Below are positions 14,501-21,856 of a DNA stretch of 22,416 bases, in pieces. Within the stretch, counting starts at the first letter, position 1, and every line of letters starts with the position of its first letter. The DNA lies in IMG/VR virus record IMGVR_UViG_3300018048_000077, positions 1-22,416 of that record; one strand, 5' to 3'. The stretch comes from a virus. Under the pieces are notes generated by a model. That model was not told the DNA's origin and did no database searches. It saw only the letters and a program-made list of their open reading frames with translations. The position numbers and the translations under genes are program-made.

Positions 14501-14941
14501 ACCGGCGATATTAACAGGATCAGCTATATTGTAATACGCATAGTCAGCAATAGCGCTGCCCACGCCACCGCCACCTTCACTCATGAAGCCGGGAAGCTGG
14601 TTGTACAAGGTGTATGCGTTTAAAAACTTCTTGCGCTGATCTGCGTTTGCCTTGCGCATGTAGTCGATCTGACCAGTAAGCTCTATGGAGCGGTTTTCAA
14701 ATGACCGCATGTGGGTCAAAAACCGTTCTACGTAATCTTCGTTTTCTTCATCATCCTGCTGCTTTCCCTTATCGCCAAGCCTGTCAGACATGTAGGCACG
14801 GACGTTGTTTAGGTAGCCTTCATTAGAAGCCAACCCATCAACGGTAATGTCATCTGGTGTAGGTCTAGTGCGACGAGTCGGTATAGCAGCATTAGTATCA
14901 TCATCGGCAAACCCGTCTTCTTGAGTATAAATTATAGCCAT
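11555..14941 (-). CDS. Large internal virion protein, probable DNA-ejection protein
   Basis: This is the largest gene in the window, 1128 residues. It has an acidic, disordered-looking N-terminus (1-70) and a Gly/Ala-rich hydrophobic region of about 120 residues (about 118-240, including GFMSEGGGGVGSAIAD, NIAGLGVGSIAAK and GIAFGASGAGSAAAQGIGLG) that could form membrane-spanning or pore-lining segments. A long, mostly helical remainder follows. Its size and place among late genes match the ejected core proteins of podoviruses, such as T7 gp16, but no lytic transglycosylase motif was found and there is no direct sequence signature to T7. On the minus strand, TAAGG before the ATG overlaps the upstream gene's stop codon. 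It ends in a one-base TAATG overlap with the 927-residue gene, suggesting coupled synthesis of the two. Confidence 0.75.
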   Translation of the reverse strand: MAIIYTQEDGFADDDTNAAIPTRRTRPTPDDITVDGLASNEGYLNNVRAYMSDRLGDKGKQQDDEENEDYVERFLTHMRSFENRSIELTGQIDYMRKANADQRKKFLNAYTLYNQLPGFMSEGGGGVGSAIADYAYYNIADPVNIAGLGVGSIAAKQLAKQGVKGLMLGMARYGAVPFLTDGTIGAGMDLGLQKVEKETGIRDEYDFGRTGIAFGASGAGSAAAQGIGLGLSKGVNSVFGRDLADEGTEALLDANADRALARNDGNRTPEQVAIDSLDPDPVRTARVKASPNTPDAPFDAPRGRAILDRMAGESGDMISPELRLDINRYVYDFLNEMLEDLPNKELALQLRTPSGERVADEQISDTVFRVLQNEDLVGRLDEDALSGALARNGVSAEEFAQIYRVTVGDAARQMNAASQFAKKLARAGVLDRTRTDALTAYLTDKKPVGIIQRGVQAFANPTGTAMTLDRNRRGLLVSQIPTLIRNVGTTGIRGTMDAAADIIDAAGFYAIRKAQKALGQDVPDYSLGSALSDAFGMVRNLNDQGFSKDVVAATLGSNPKLLQQISRSLTDIGDGELAAPVRLLNYFNMTHDGLVRRAIYTSALEKQLRRQTGLSIAETIAKKGKVPLEFQQKAVREALEFTFADMPTGPWQSRFVQLVERMPFIGTSVFTFPRFTVSALNFTANYVLGGKAGKGVYKLARGAATGNEKFLNEGMTDVSKGIIGTYMLFESVAHRAANQDVKWFEYRDEEGKIGDLRPFFPLAPYLLVADILVKYPRLLGVDVPDVPVEKSLLRSARRGLGNLTNNTIGDSDFREDVGEMGTGKSLPTRDIVEGLLGTRLAGTQLYIIDGLFKAAQTEGELGGTASKDSIGNQKLAELAGNFFGELFGGPLNVNFVTGLVRDIVRTFDSEEAIVRDMRGQRGNTTGGRFADSFVTAATRGIPYMNQDRPPLESATRPGNLTYQSPLVTTFTGIRKTEARTGLEDEIVRLGITYNEINPSTGDAEANRLLTKELGIVAPDLVNISSGSYQNMTDAEKKNYIIDTYATARSIAREIAIGKSSMDTETVTDETGKERQFSVFDRQQWGATPQRIRTVVNQYYIKNFGATVEQLGAYRAGNAYAKAERGKFK

Positions 14942-14950
14942 GAATCTGCC

Positions 14951-16834
14951 TTAATCGATTGTATCAAGATGGGGCTTACCGTCTTTTTCTATTACTTGAA
15001 CCAGCGTACCATCAGGCATCATGTAGACTGTTCCAAGCTGCGACCTTGTAAGTGGGGATATGACAGTTTGAGCACCGCCGCTACCACTAGGCGATCCAAC
15101 ATACACGTCATTCACAGGAATCCGGTCGAAGGTTAGACCGAGAGCTGCAATAGCCTCCGGACCTTGCTCAAATCCTCGAATAGCATTGGCGTAAGTTGCT
15201 CTGTGTCTTTCGACTACAGTTGTGAATGCCACCCTAGCGTCGTCAGTGCCTTCCCATGTAGGTGTTACAGCACCTGTCACTTCATCTTTCAGATACTTAA
15301 TCTTTCCGTCCAAGCCCTTCGCATTCAGCTTGGCTTTCAAAGTGGTATTGTAATTAGATGTCAGTGAAGGGAATTTAGGATCAGTGCTTGCTCTATCCTT
15401 AGTGGTGGCATCTGTGTACATGGCCAGTGAAGCAAGGACGTTGTCTTTTGATTCTATAAGCTGATCGTATTCAGGATCAGATGGATCGACATCCTGCAAC
15501 GCACCATCAATCTCAAGGATTGCAGCTTGGAACGTGGCTGGCGTCCGTGCATCAGCGACCTGCTCTTTAAGCAGTGCCAGACGCTGATCAAGAATTTCTG
15601 AATTAACACCCGCCAGAGCATTCTTGTTCTGTTCGCCTTCGATCTGCTCACCCAGAAGTGTAGTACGAAGACTGCCCTGTTCGACTTGGATACGCTGTAG
15701 CTGAAGAGCGAGGCTAGCACGAATGCCTGCAGTGCTTGCGTCTACCTTCTTCATCATGTTGTCGTATGTAGCAGCGGTGATATTAAGGCCAAGCTGCTCC
15801 ATCTGCTTCTCAAACAGTTGTGGGTCTTGTTCAAGCTTCAGTTCTTTGAGTTGGATATCTAGACCCATTGCGTCCTCGCGCAATCTATCTAGAGCAACCG
15901 CAAGTGATGATTTTTCAATGTTATCTGCTTGAGTGGCTTCGGCCAGAGCGTTGTCCAAGTTCAGCCCCTCGATCCGCGCTTCAAGCTGTTCGAGCAGTAG
16001 GGGTTGCTGTTCTTTCAAGAAAGCTAAATTGTCTTTGTCGAGAAGATTTCGTGTGGTGAGGGCTTCAATCTGAAGTCCGCCCTTTACATCCGCATATTTA
16101 GCTTCAGCACCTGTAATCGTTGACTGATTTTCTGCTGTCTCTGTCGTAGCTGATTTCGTCCTGAAATCGAGCGCATCGATTGCATTAGGTTGCATGTTTA
16201 CTGTCGCACCAGAGGCGTTGAACACTGCACCTGGCTGCGTCTCTTCAATACCACCAGAAGCTGCTTGGAAAGACGACAGCATTTGATTGCGAATAGCATC
16301 AGCGCGTTTGTCTGACGGACGCATAGTGATTTCACCAGAGCCAGCAACAATACTCTGTGCAAGCGCACCGAAGTCAGCAGTTGTCTGCGGCATGCGAGTA
16401 TCGACATAAGCCGCTGCTTGCACGTCAATAGGTCTGCTGACTGCACCTTCTGGTACAGCAATAGTTTTATTCAGCCAGTCAATTGTATCGTTCTTAGTCC
16501 ACTCTGTGGGCTTACCATCACGTCTTTGCTGATCTTGCCAAGCAATTGTATGTGCTTTCAGTTCACTCCCTATGGTTGTGCCTGCATCATTGCCATATCT
16601 TGCATAGGCAGCTTCTATCTGCGCACCGTTAAGCCCCAATGAACTCAGCTTTTCTGCTGTATCCACGTATTGAGTTCTTACTGTTTTTCTAGCTCGGCGT
16701 TGCTCAAGTGCATCCGTAGCCACCAGATTAACGGCTGTCTTGATGTTGTCGTTTGTAAGCTGACGCTGCTCATCATTGAACTGCATGCCCCGCTTGGAAA
16801 ACCCGGCAAGTCCTGCTGCTATACTAAATGCCAT
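14951..16834 (-). CDS. Helical internal virion protein (probable)
   Basis: A 627-residue protein, largely predicted alpha-helical, with long Gln/Glu/Leu/Ala-rich segments (about 260-450, for example LLLEQLEARIEGLNLDNALAE and LALQLQRIQVEQGS) suggesting coiled coil. The N-terminus (MAFSIAAGLAGFSKRGMQ) is short, hydrophobic and then basic, a pattern common at the start of marine phage internal proteins. The C-terminal part (about 500-627) is more mixed, with a Gly-rich linker (VGSPSGSGGAQ) and a strand-rich end. No enzymatic motif was seen. It lies directly upstream of the 1128-residue protein with a nine-base gap, mirroring the T7 order of a mid-sized internal core protein before the largest. 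The equivalence to gp15 is positional inference only. GGAG lies upstream of the ATG. Confidence 0.7.
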   Translation of the reverse strand: MAFSIAAGLAGFSKRGMQFNDEQRQLTNDNIKTAVNLVATDALEQRRARKTVRTQYVDTAEKLSSLGLNGAQIEAAYARYGNDAGTTIGSELKAHTIAWQDQQRRDGKPTEWTKNDTIDWLNKTIAVPEGAVSRPIDVQAAAYVDTRMPQTTADFGALAQSIVAGSGEITMRPSDKRADAIRNQMLSSFQAASGGIEETQPGAVFNASGATVNMQPNAIDALDFRTKSATTETAENQSTITGAEAKYADVKGGLQIEALTTRNLLDKDNLAFLKEQQPLLLEQLEARIEGLNLDNALAEATQADNIEKSSLAVALDRLREDAMGLDIQLKELKLEQDPQLFEKQMEQLGLNITAATYDNMMKKVDASTAGIRASLALQLQRIQVEQGSLRTTLLGEQIEGEQNKNALAGVNSEILDQRLALLKEQVADARTPATFQAAILEIDGALQDVDPSDPEYDQLIESKDNVLASLAMYTDATTKDRASTDPKFPSLTSNYNTTLKAKLNAKGLDGKIKYLKDEVTGAVTPTWEGTDDARVAFTTVVERHRATYANAIRGFEQGPEAIAALGLTFDRIPVNDVYVGSPSGSGGAQTVISPLTRSQLGTVYMMPDGTLVQVIEKDGKPHLDTID

Positions 16835-16836
16835 AT

Positions 16837-17352
16837 CTATGCACTCCGTCTTGCCATGAGGCTTTCAACCACTGGCTCTTCTTCAGGTTCTGGGGCAGGG
16901 GCTGCATCCGATAAAAACGGATCATCTACCGCTTCCACAGGCGGCTTGTCTCGCATCTCTGTAATTACAGAGCGAAGCAACTCTGGGCTATGTTGGCCTT
17001 CTGTTTCAGTGCCAAGCGTGTATTCAATTCCCGCTTTGTCGGCTGCGCCTTTGATAAACTCTACAAGGATCGGGCTGATCATGACGCTGATGTCTACGCT
17101 GTGAAGACCCTGCATAACACCACCCATTGTCATCACTTCGACAAGCGCAGTGATAGGCAGTTCAGTTTCTTCAAGGATGTCCAGCATCCTGTTCATCATC
17201 TCTGGGTCAGACAGACGCTTCATGTAGAAGTCTACGGCTTCTTCGAGCGTCGACATCTTTGGTGGATTTTCCCACGGACGATTGCCCGGTTCAGTCGTTA
17301 AAGATTGTCCGGGTATAGGGCCATCGAGAAGGGGGTTTTCAGGACTTCTCAT
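16837..17352 (-). CDS. Conserved marine-phage protein of unknown function, probable virion protein
   Basis: A 171-residue protein with an N-terminal signature I recognise from many marine T4-like and podovirus genomes: PIPGQSLTTEPGNRPWENPP, followed by STLEEAVDFYMKRLSDPE and ITALVEVMTMGGVMQGLHSVDIS. No function is known to me for this family. It usually occurs next to structural genes, as here. The middle is amphipathic helix with several methionines. The C-terminal 40 residues are acidic and proline-rich (APAPEPEEEPVVE), probably flexible. Its ATG overlaps the upstream stop by four bases (ATGA), and it ends two bases before the 627-residue gene. A chaperone, scaffold or minor head-tail component is possible. 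Confidence 0.75.
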   Translation of the reverse strand: MRSPENPLLDGPIPGQSLTTEPGNRPWENPPKMSTLEEAVDFYMKRLSDPEMMNRMLDILEETELPITALVEVMTMGGVMQGLHSVDISVMISPILVEFIKGAADKAGIEYTLGTETEGQHSPELLRSVITEMRDKPPVEAVDDPFLSDAAPAPEPEEEPVVESLMARRSA

Positions 17353-17591
17353 TGAGCATCTCCGTACATCTGCTGGATAGTGCGCACATAGTTGGCTATG
17401 TAGCTTTTCTGATCCTGTGTCGCGCCCATAGCTTGAGATGGTGCTGGCTTTTCAGGGGCGTTAGCTTGCCGCCGCATCATGCCAAGCATGCGATCCTGAA
17501 CATCGGCTTTGAACCGACCCGATTGAGCATCTTGCTCGTTCACTAGCCGCATTATCTCAATGTAAGCTTTGCTTGCTGTATCGTTAGACAT
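17349..17591 (-). CDS. Small virion-module protein of unknown function
   Basis: An 80-residue protein starting MSNDTASKAYIEIMRLV. Two helices (SKAYIEIMRLVNEQDAQ and QDQKSYIANYVRTIQQMYG) flank a central, proline-containing linker rich in Met, Arg and Ala. There is no membrane segment or cysteine. AGGG upstream of the ATG acts as ribosome binding site. It shares a four-base ATGA overlap with the next gene, so the pair is probably co-translated and may work together. The family is unrecognised. Confidence 0.65.
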   Translation of the reverse strand: MSNDTASKAYIEIMRLVNEQDAQSGRFKADVQDRMLGMMRRQANAPEKPAPSQAMGATQDQKSYIANYVRTIQQMYGDAQ

Positions 17592-17600
17592 CTTTAATCC

Positions 17601-19550
17601 CTATCCAAACAATCCGCCGACGAAGTCGGATATGCCCGGCTTGACAATGTCGAAGATGAAACCGCCGATGGCTTCACTGTTAGACTGGTCCTGCGCCATC
17701 TTGGCGAGATCCGTCCGGGTCTTTGCGTTAATCTCTGAGATAGCCATCTCTGTCATGCGCGACTTATCGTTCTCTGACGATGTCCAAGCCCACTCCAGAA
17801 GATCACGGTTGTACTGCCATAGGTCGTTGTATGCAGTGGTAGATGCATCCAGCAGTGCTTCAGCATTAAACTGATTGGCAAAGTTCACCGCTGCTGTGTC
17901 AGCCGTAGCAATCTGTCTGCGCCACTGTGCGTTAGCTTGATCAACTACAAGGCGGTTCTGTGCGTTGAACTGCTCTCTTTGATTTTTTAGCTGTGTATTG
18001 AACTGCGATATAGCGTTGGTCTGACCTGCATTGTATTGCGACATCGAGTTAGATTGTGTGGCGTTAAACTGCGATACAGATGCATCAAGGTTAGCGAAGA
18101 ACTGGTCAGTCTGATTGGAGCTAGTGGCGTTGAACTGACGGGCAGCGTTGGTTGCTGCAGTGTCGCTAAACATGCTCTGAATACGAGCTTGACTGTTTAT
18201 CTGCGCCGTCTGCTGTTCATACGACAGATTAGTCATGTCGGTCTGCAGGAAGGCCTGTGCATTCTGCACTGCTGCTGCCTGTTGGTTTGTAAGGTTCTGC
18301 CGTTCCAGCGTAGACATCTGAGCAACTTGTGCCATCGTAATGGCCTGCCTTGCATTCATATTCTGGATATCAACCGTCTGCGCTAGTCGTGCATTCTCCA
18401 GTGCCACCTGCTGCTCTGCTGAGAAGTTTCTATTGGCGACATCGGCAATCCTAGCAGCATTAGCCACACGCGCTTGAAAGTCCTGATTGAAATCTAGCTG
18501 CAGGAACTGCGCACGTTGCTGTGCTGCCATCATTGCAGACTGCTGCCTGTTCGACAGATTCTTGATCTCAAAACCAGCAATCGTTTGAGCATCTGCCTGA
18601 GCGATAGGCATAGCTGATTCCATAGCTGCTTGGATGATCGCTTGTCCTGCTATAGTCGAAGCGCCAAGGCCACGGGCCGCTAAAGTATCCTCTGCACGGC
18701 GCATAGCCCCCGCAGCCCACGCCGGGGTTTGACCACCCTCGAAGTCCTGCATCAAGTTTGACAGTTGACCCTGTACCGTAGCTTGCTGCGTAGGCGTGGC
18801 TGTAGCGGCTGTAGAAGCTGTCTGGTCAGCCATTGTGTTGGCTGCAGTCATATCTACTGCCCCAGAAAAAGTCTCGCCTTCCTGAAGCGTTCTAGTGGGA
18901 GCGGTGATTTGTTGTGCTTGATTTATCTGTTGGGCTTGCTGTCCTGCAAGTGCGGTTGTAGCTGGGGTTTGTGTAGCCGCAGTCAACAGTGAATTATCAC
19001 CTACTGTGCCTTGCGCTGCAGTGTTTTGAGAAAGAGTTGAAGCAAGATTGTCTGCACTCTGGGCTACGTTATCTACCGTATTGGCAGTCATCGTTGTTGG
19101 GGCTGCTGCTGTCGTAGCCGTACCCTGCGTAACTGTGGCAGCAGGGGTGGTCGCTGCAGCCTGTCCGGCTGTCGGACCTATGTATTGGCTCTCATCTGTT
19201 CCATCGATAGCAGTTGCTTGCAGTCTTGCATCTTCGGTGATGAAGTCACCTGCCGATGTAAGTCTTCCTGCTGAGATGTTTTGAATGCCTGCCATGTCTG
19301 GGTCGCTGAAACCCTGACCATACTGCTGCGCTAGAGGATCTGTATCTGTTTTCTTCCTAGTAACATTTCCGCCAACAGCCATCTTTTTTACGGCTGCGTT
19401 CTGCACTTTCATAAACTGTCTTGCTTTTGCGGGGTTCTCTGACAAGAAGCTAGCCAATTGAGATAGAGGCGCAGACGAACTGAAGCCTAATCTGTTGGCG
19501 ATTTTGCGAAGGTCGCCATCATCAAAGCCGCTAAATTCTGTTCGAGCCAT
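17601..19550 (-). CDS. Q/N/A-rich virion protein built of 22-residue repeats
   Basis: A 649-residue protein. Residues 1-60 are helical and charged, with a MAVGGNVTRKK segment. Residues about 125-270 are low-complexity Thr/Ala/Gln. Residues 331-594 form about twelve consecutive units of exactly 22 residues (two 11-residue halves). Early units look like NLSNRQQSAMMAAQQRAQFL. Later ones become an 11-residue QFNA..SN.. repeat. The last 55 residues end in a hydrophobic Gly-containing tail (FIFDIVKPGISDFVGGLFG). An 11-residue period fits a right-handed coiled coil or an extended amphipathic helix that could insert into or span an envelope. I infer an ejected internal protein or tail-tube component. 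AGGAG seven bases before the ATG gives a strong ribosome binding site, which overlaps the previous gene's stop. Confidence 0.8.
   Translation of the reverse strand: MARTEFSGFDDGDLRKIANRLGFSSSAPLSQLASFLSENPAKARQFMKVQNAAVKKMAVGGNVTRKKTDTDPLAQQYGQGFSDPDMAGIQNISAGRLTSAGDFITEDARLQATAIDGTDESQYIGPTAGQAAATTPAATVTQGTATTAAAPTTMTANTVDNVAQSADNLASTLSQNTAAQGTVGDNSLLTAATQTPATTALAGQQAQQINQAQQITAPTRTLQEGETFSGAVDMTAANTMADQTASTAATATPTQQATVQGQLSNLMQDFEGGQTPAWAAGAMRRAEDTLAARGLGASTIAGQAIIQAAMESAMPIAQADAQTIAGFEIKNLSNRQQSAMMAAQQRAQFLQLDFNQDFQARVANAARIADVANRNFSAEQQVALENARLAQTVDIQNMNARQAITMAQVAQMSTLERQNLTNQQAAAVQNAQAFLQTDMTNLSYEQQTAQINSQARIQSMFSDTAATNAARQFNATSSNQTDQFFANLDASVSQFNATQSNSMSQYNAGQTNAISQFNTQLKNQREQFNAQNRLVVDQANAQWRRQIATADTAAVNFANQFNAEALLDASTTAYNDLWQYNRDLLEWAWTSSENDKSRMTEMAISEINAKTRTDLAKMAQDQSNSEAIGGFIFDIVKPGISDFVGGLFG
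17769..18560 (-). repeat. Coding repeat region: twelve 22-residue (66-base) units
   Basis: The units run without gaps from residue 331 to 594 of the 649-residue virion protein. Unit starts include NLSNRQQ, DFNQDFQ, NFSAEQQ, NMNARQA, NLTNQQA and NLSYEQQ. After residue 463 the 11-residue sub-period is plain, with QF/QY at steps of exactly 11. DNA identity between units is low, so the period is kept at the protein level. Confidence 0.8.
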
Positions 19551-19553
19551 AAT

Positions 19554-19778
19554 CTACTCCTTGCTCAGTGCGCGGTCGAGCTTGTCCTCGACTCTATGTA
19601 GAGCGTCAACTAAACGAGACATATCACCCCGCAAATCATTACGAGTCGCGTAGTCTTCCCTTGTACGTGAAAGAAGAACTTCTACTCGCTTAAGTTCTTT
19701 TGCTTGGCTTGAAAGAAAGTATGCCAAGCCGCCAATAACAAGGCCAACAAGAGTGTCTATGATCAATGCCATTTCCAT
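19554..19778 (-). CDS. One-TM coiled-coil membrane protein, possibly a spanin- or holin-like protein
   Basis: A 74-residue protein with one hydrophobic segment near the N-terminus (about residues 4-22, LIIDTLVGLVIGGLAYFL), followed by a charged helix (KELKRVEVLLSRTREDYATRNDLRGDMSRLVDALHRVEDKLDRAL) with heptad spacing of hydrophobics. This topology is like inner-membrane spanins (Rz type) and some small holins. No partner lipoprotein, endolysin or second holin lies nearby, so a lysis role is only a suggestion. An envelope-anchored assembly factor is equally possible. Its ATG shares one base with the stop of the adhesin gene, and it ends four bases before the next gene, so it is expressed with the tail genes. 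Confidence 0.65.
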   Translation of the reverse strand: MEMALIIDTLVGLVIGGLAYFLSSQAKELKRVEVLLSRTREDYATRNDLRGDMSRLVDALHRVEDKLDRALSKE

Positions 19779-19969
19779 TAAGCAGTCCCGCCTTGGACAG
19801 TTCCGTTTTGGGTCAAGGTTACATTGCTTAAACCGCGGATGTATTTTCCTGCTGCTGCACCACTAGACCCACCGCTGCCGCCAGAGCCGCCAGAACCATT
19901 GGTATGGTTGCCGTTGCCACCAGTGTTTCCTGTTGAACCAGTATTTCCTGATGAACCAGACGCACCGTA
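19778..19969 (-). repeat. 3' end of adhesin gene, paralogous to 22225-22416
   Basis: This 192-base segment encodes 63 residues (YGASGS... to ...VQGGTA), of which 56 match the segment at 22225-22416 in the same order without gaps. Codon choice differs at many positions, so the two are not a recent exact duplication. Confidence 0.9.
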
Positions 19970-20971
19970 GCCACCTCCAGCACCACCACTTCCGCCAGTT
20001 CCGCCCGTGCCACCAGAACCGGCATTCGTGCCACCTCCAGAGCCACCAGAACCGCCACTACCAGAAGAGCCTGACGTAGCAGATTGGCCATAACCTTGAC
20101 CTACACCACCAGAACCACCTGAACCGCCAGAGCCACCAGCGCCGCCATTATAATAGGTGTAATTTGTGATGAATTGATCTCTGTAAAGATCGTAGTAGTA
20201 ATCGCCACCACCAGCATTTAACCAAACCGAAAAGCCAGAATTGTAACGATAACCACCACTATCCCACGGGACGGCTTGACCGCCTTGCGTGCCTGTTCTC
20301 AAACCAGAGCCTTGCCATCTAATTTGGTAGTGACCGTAATAAATATTGCGGTAGTAATGGTGCTGCCCCGTTGTGCCGGGGGATGATCTGTTACCTAAAG
20401 AAGTAGAGCTGGTCGATCCTTGGCCACCCGTGCCGCCAGAGCCACCCGATCCTCCAGAGCCACCGCCTCCGCCACCAGCACGGATTGTACCATTGTTGAT
20501 GAGAGTACAGGCAACGTCAGCTTGGAAAGCATCGCCGCCTGCGCTACCAGCAGCACCGCCAGCGCCACTCAATGTGCCGTTGTTGGTAATCGTCAATCCA
20601 CCAGCCAAACCACTGTCTATCTGCAGTGCTTCTTGTGATGTACTGGTTGCACCCAGTTCTACGCCGCTGTTTACTACGATCTCTTTTGGGTAGTTAACAC
20701 CGTAGTCTGATCCAAACACGGATGACGCATCCTGGTTGGTTGCGCCACTGCTATAGGTTTTACGAAAGCCTTTTGCAGTATCACGAAAGTCAACAAAGCG
20801 AATAGCACCAGAGGTAGGAACAGAGGCAGCAAGATTAGTAGAACCATTGTTGCCTGCTTTTGCGAGGACATGGCTACCACCCCTGTACATTTCAGACATC
20901 TTAATCGTTCCAGAGCGTCCCCACTCTGTACGAATTTCTGACATCCTTACTGTTCCACTGCCTATAGGCAT
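19778..20971 (-). CDS. Glycine-rich tail adhesin (receptor-binding protein candidate)
   Basis: A 397-residue protein. Residues 1-32 hold a doubled MSE motif (GSGTVRMSEI...GTIKMSEMYRGG) that is frequent at the start of marine phage tail-fibre and adhesin proteins. Residues 127-170 repeat an NNGT(L/I).(G)GGG pattern. Residues 165-185, 275-330 and 325-375 are dense GGSGGSGG runs, and between them lies an aromatic patch (HHYYRNIYYGHYQIRW, and YYYDLYRDQF...YTYYN; about 204-275). Glycine-rich runs with exposed aromatic loops match the design of gp38-type adhesins, in which polyglycine II helices display receptor-contact loops. This would sit at the tail-fibre tip. The last 63 residues are 89% identical to the end of a second gene at 22225-22416. 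It starts directly after the fibre gene's stop (TAAATG). Confidence 0.82.
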   Translation of the reverse strand: MPIGSGTVRMSEIRTEWGRSGTIKMSEMYRGGSHVLAKAGNNGSTNLAASVPTSGAIRFVDFRDTAKGFRKTYSSGATNQDASSVFGSDYGVNYPKEIVVNSGVELGATSTSQEALQIDSGLAGGLTITNNGTLSGAGGAAGSAGGDAFQADVACTLINNGTIRAGGGGGGSGGSGGSGGTGGQGSTSSTSLGNRSSPGTTGQHHYYRNIYYGHYQIRWQGSGLRTGTQGGQAVPWDSGGYRYNSGFSVWLNAGGGDYYYDLYRDQFITNYTYYNGGAGGSGGSGGSGGVGQGYGQSATSGSSGSGGSGGSGGGTNAGSGGTGGTGGSGGAGGGYGASGSSGNTGSTGNTGGNGNHTNGSGGSGGSGGSSGAAAGKYIRGLSNVTLTQNGTVQGGTA

Positions 20972-21856
20972 TTAGATTGCTCCGAATGCTGTTACGTCGT
21001 CCACAGTCACGATCTCGCCATCATCCGCGAACTTGATCTTGGCTGTGCCGTTGTACTTGAAAAGAAGATTGTTTCCTGAAAGCTCGATAGTCCACTTGCT
21101 CGAACCAAACTGGATTGCCTGACCATTTGTATCGAGTGTTCCGCCAAGTTGCGGTGTTGTATCGGTGACTATGTTAATCGCTGTGAGATCGACAGTAGCA
21201 AAGCTGAGTTGACCGCTGCCGTCTGTCTTCATGAACTGGCCCGCAGAACCATCAGCTTGGGGATGGCTCAACCCATCAATAACAACAGAGCCAGAGCCAT
21301 TTGGAGTGATAGCAATATTACCATTGGAAGCAGAAACAATACTATTTCCATTGACATCTAAGTTCCCACCTAGCTGAGGGCTTGTATCCGTAAGTATGTT
21401 GATTGCAGTAAGGTCTACTGTCGCGAAGCTAAGTTGACCGCTGCCGTCTGTCTTCATGAACTGACCGGCACTTCCGTCTGCTTGTGGATGTGACAGTCCG
21501 TCGATTACAACAGAGCCTGTGCCGTTTGGCGTGATAGCAATGTTTCCATCAGATGCAGAAACAACGCTGTTGCCGTTGACATCAAGATCGCCACCAAGCT
21601 GCGGTGTGCTGTCGCTAGAGACAATCTCTGCAGGCAGACGTGCTGCAGCCAGAGTTCCGGACGCTACGTTGGTTGCATTCAATGCTGTAAGGTTTGCGCC
21701 TGATGCGGCTGGCAATGTAGCCGGAAATCTTCCGTCAGGCAGTGTGCCTGATGTAAGAGCCGATGCATTGTCTGAAGCAGGTACGTTGTCAAGCGCACCC
21801 GACTTAACGTCGCCGCTGCTATCCAACAGGTCTGACATATTGCGAGTGCGTGTCAT
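20972..21856 (-). CDS. Tail fibre protein with 75-residue tandem repeats
   Basis: A 294-residue protein. The N-terminal third (1-80) has short strand-turn units (SGTLPDGRFPATLPAASG, NVASGTLAAARLPAEI), typical of trimeric phage fibre shafts. Residues 82-156 and 157-231 are two near-identical 75-residue repeats containing TPQLGGDLDVNGNSVVS, GNIAITPNGTGSVVIDG and ADGSAGQFMKTDGSG. A third, partial copy starts at 232 (TDTTPQLGGTLDTNG), then diverges into a C-terminal domain. These units are widespread in marine phage tail fibres. The expected role is a distal fibre shaft or a host-contact scaffold. The gene sits between a small tail-associated gene and the glycine-rich adhesin, which may bind to its tip. 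GGAG upstream of the ATG supports the start. Confidence 0.85.
   Translation of the reverse strand: MTRTRNMSDLLDSSGDVKSGALDNVPASDNASALTSGTLPDGRFPATLPAASGANLTALNATNVASGTLAAARLPAEIVSSDSTPQLGGDLDVNGNSVVSASDGNIAITPNGTGSVVIDGLSHPQADGSAGQFMKTDGSGQLSFATVDLTAINILTDTSPQLGGNLDVNGNSIVSASNGNIAITPNGSGSVVIDGLSHPQADGSAGQFMKTDGSGQLSFATVDLTAINIVTDTTPQLGGTLDTNGQAIQFGSSKWTIELSGNNLLFKYNGTAKIKFADDGEIVTVDDVTAFGAI
21164..21613 (-). repeat. Two tandem 225-base repeats in the tail fibre gene
   Basis: Copy 1 (21389-21613) and copy 2 (21164-21388) encode 75-residue units that differ at few residues but at many third codon positions. A stretch of about 32 bases (agttgaccgctgccgtctgt onward, near 21208 and 21433) is identical in both. 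A partial third copy continues below 21164. Confidence 0.85.

Noticed and set aside
13962-14534. 190-codon plus-strand open frame inside the 1128-residue gene
   Set aside because: It is antisense to a well-supported gene, has Ser/Pro/Ala-biased composition, no ribosome binding site and no recognisable domain.
11555-14941. Lytic transglycosylase domain in the largest internal protein
   Set aside because: No catalytic Glu-Ser and GxxQ context of that family was found in the N-terminal region.
19850-20160. CRISPR array or minisatellite
   Set aside because: The short CCACCAGAACC-type repeats are degenerate Gly/Ser codons without unique spacers of fixed length.
20373-20693. Proline-rich plus-strand open frame (106 codons)
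   Set aside because: It is the antisense of glycine codons in the adhesin gene; the proline runs are an artefact of GGN codons read backwards.
19778-20971. Collagen-like fibre
   Set aside because: The glycine runs are GGS/GGT types without a sustained Gly-X-Y register or proline, and fit polyglycine adhesins better.
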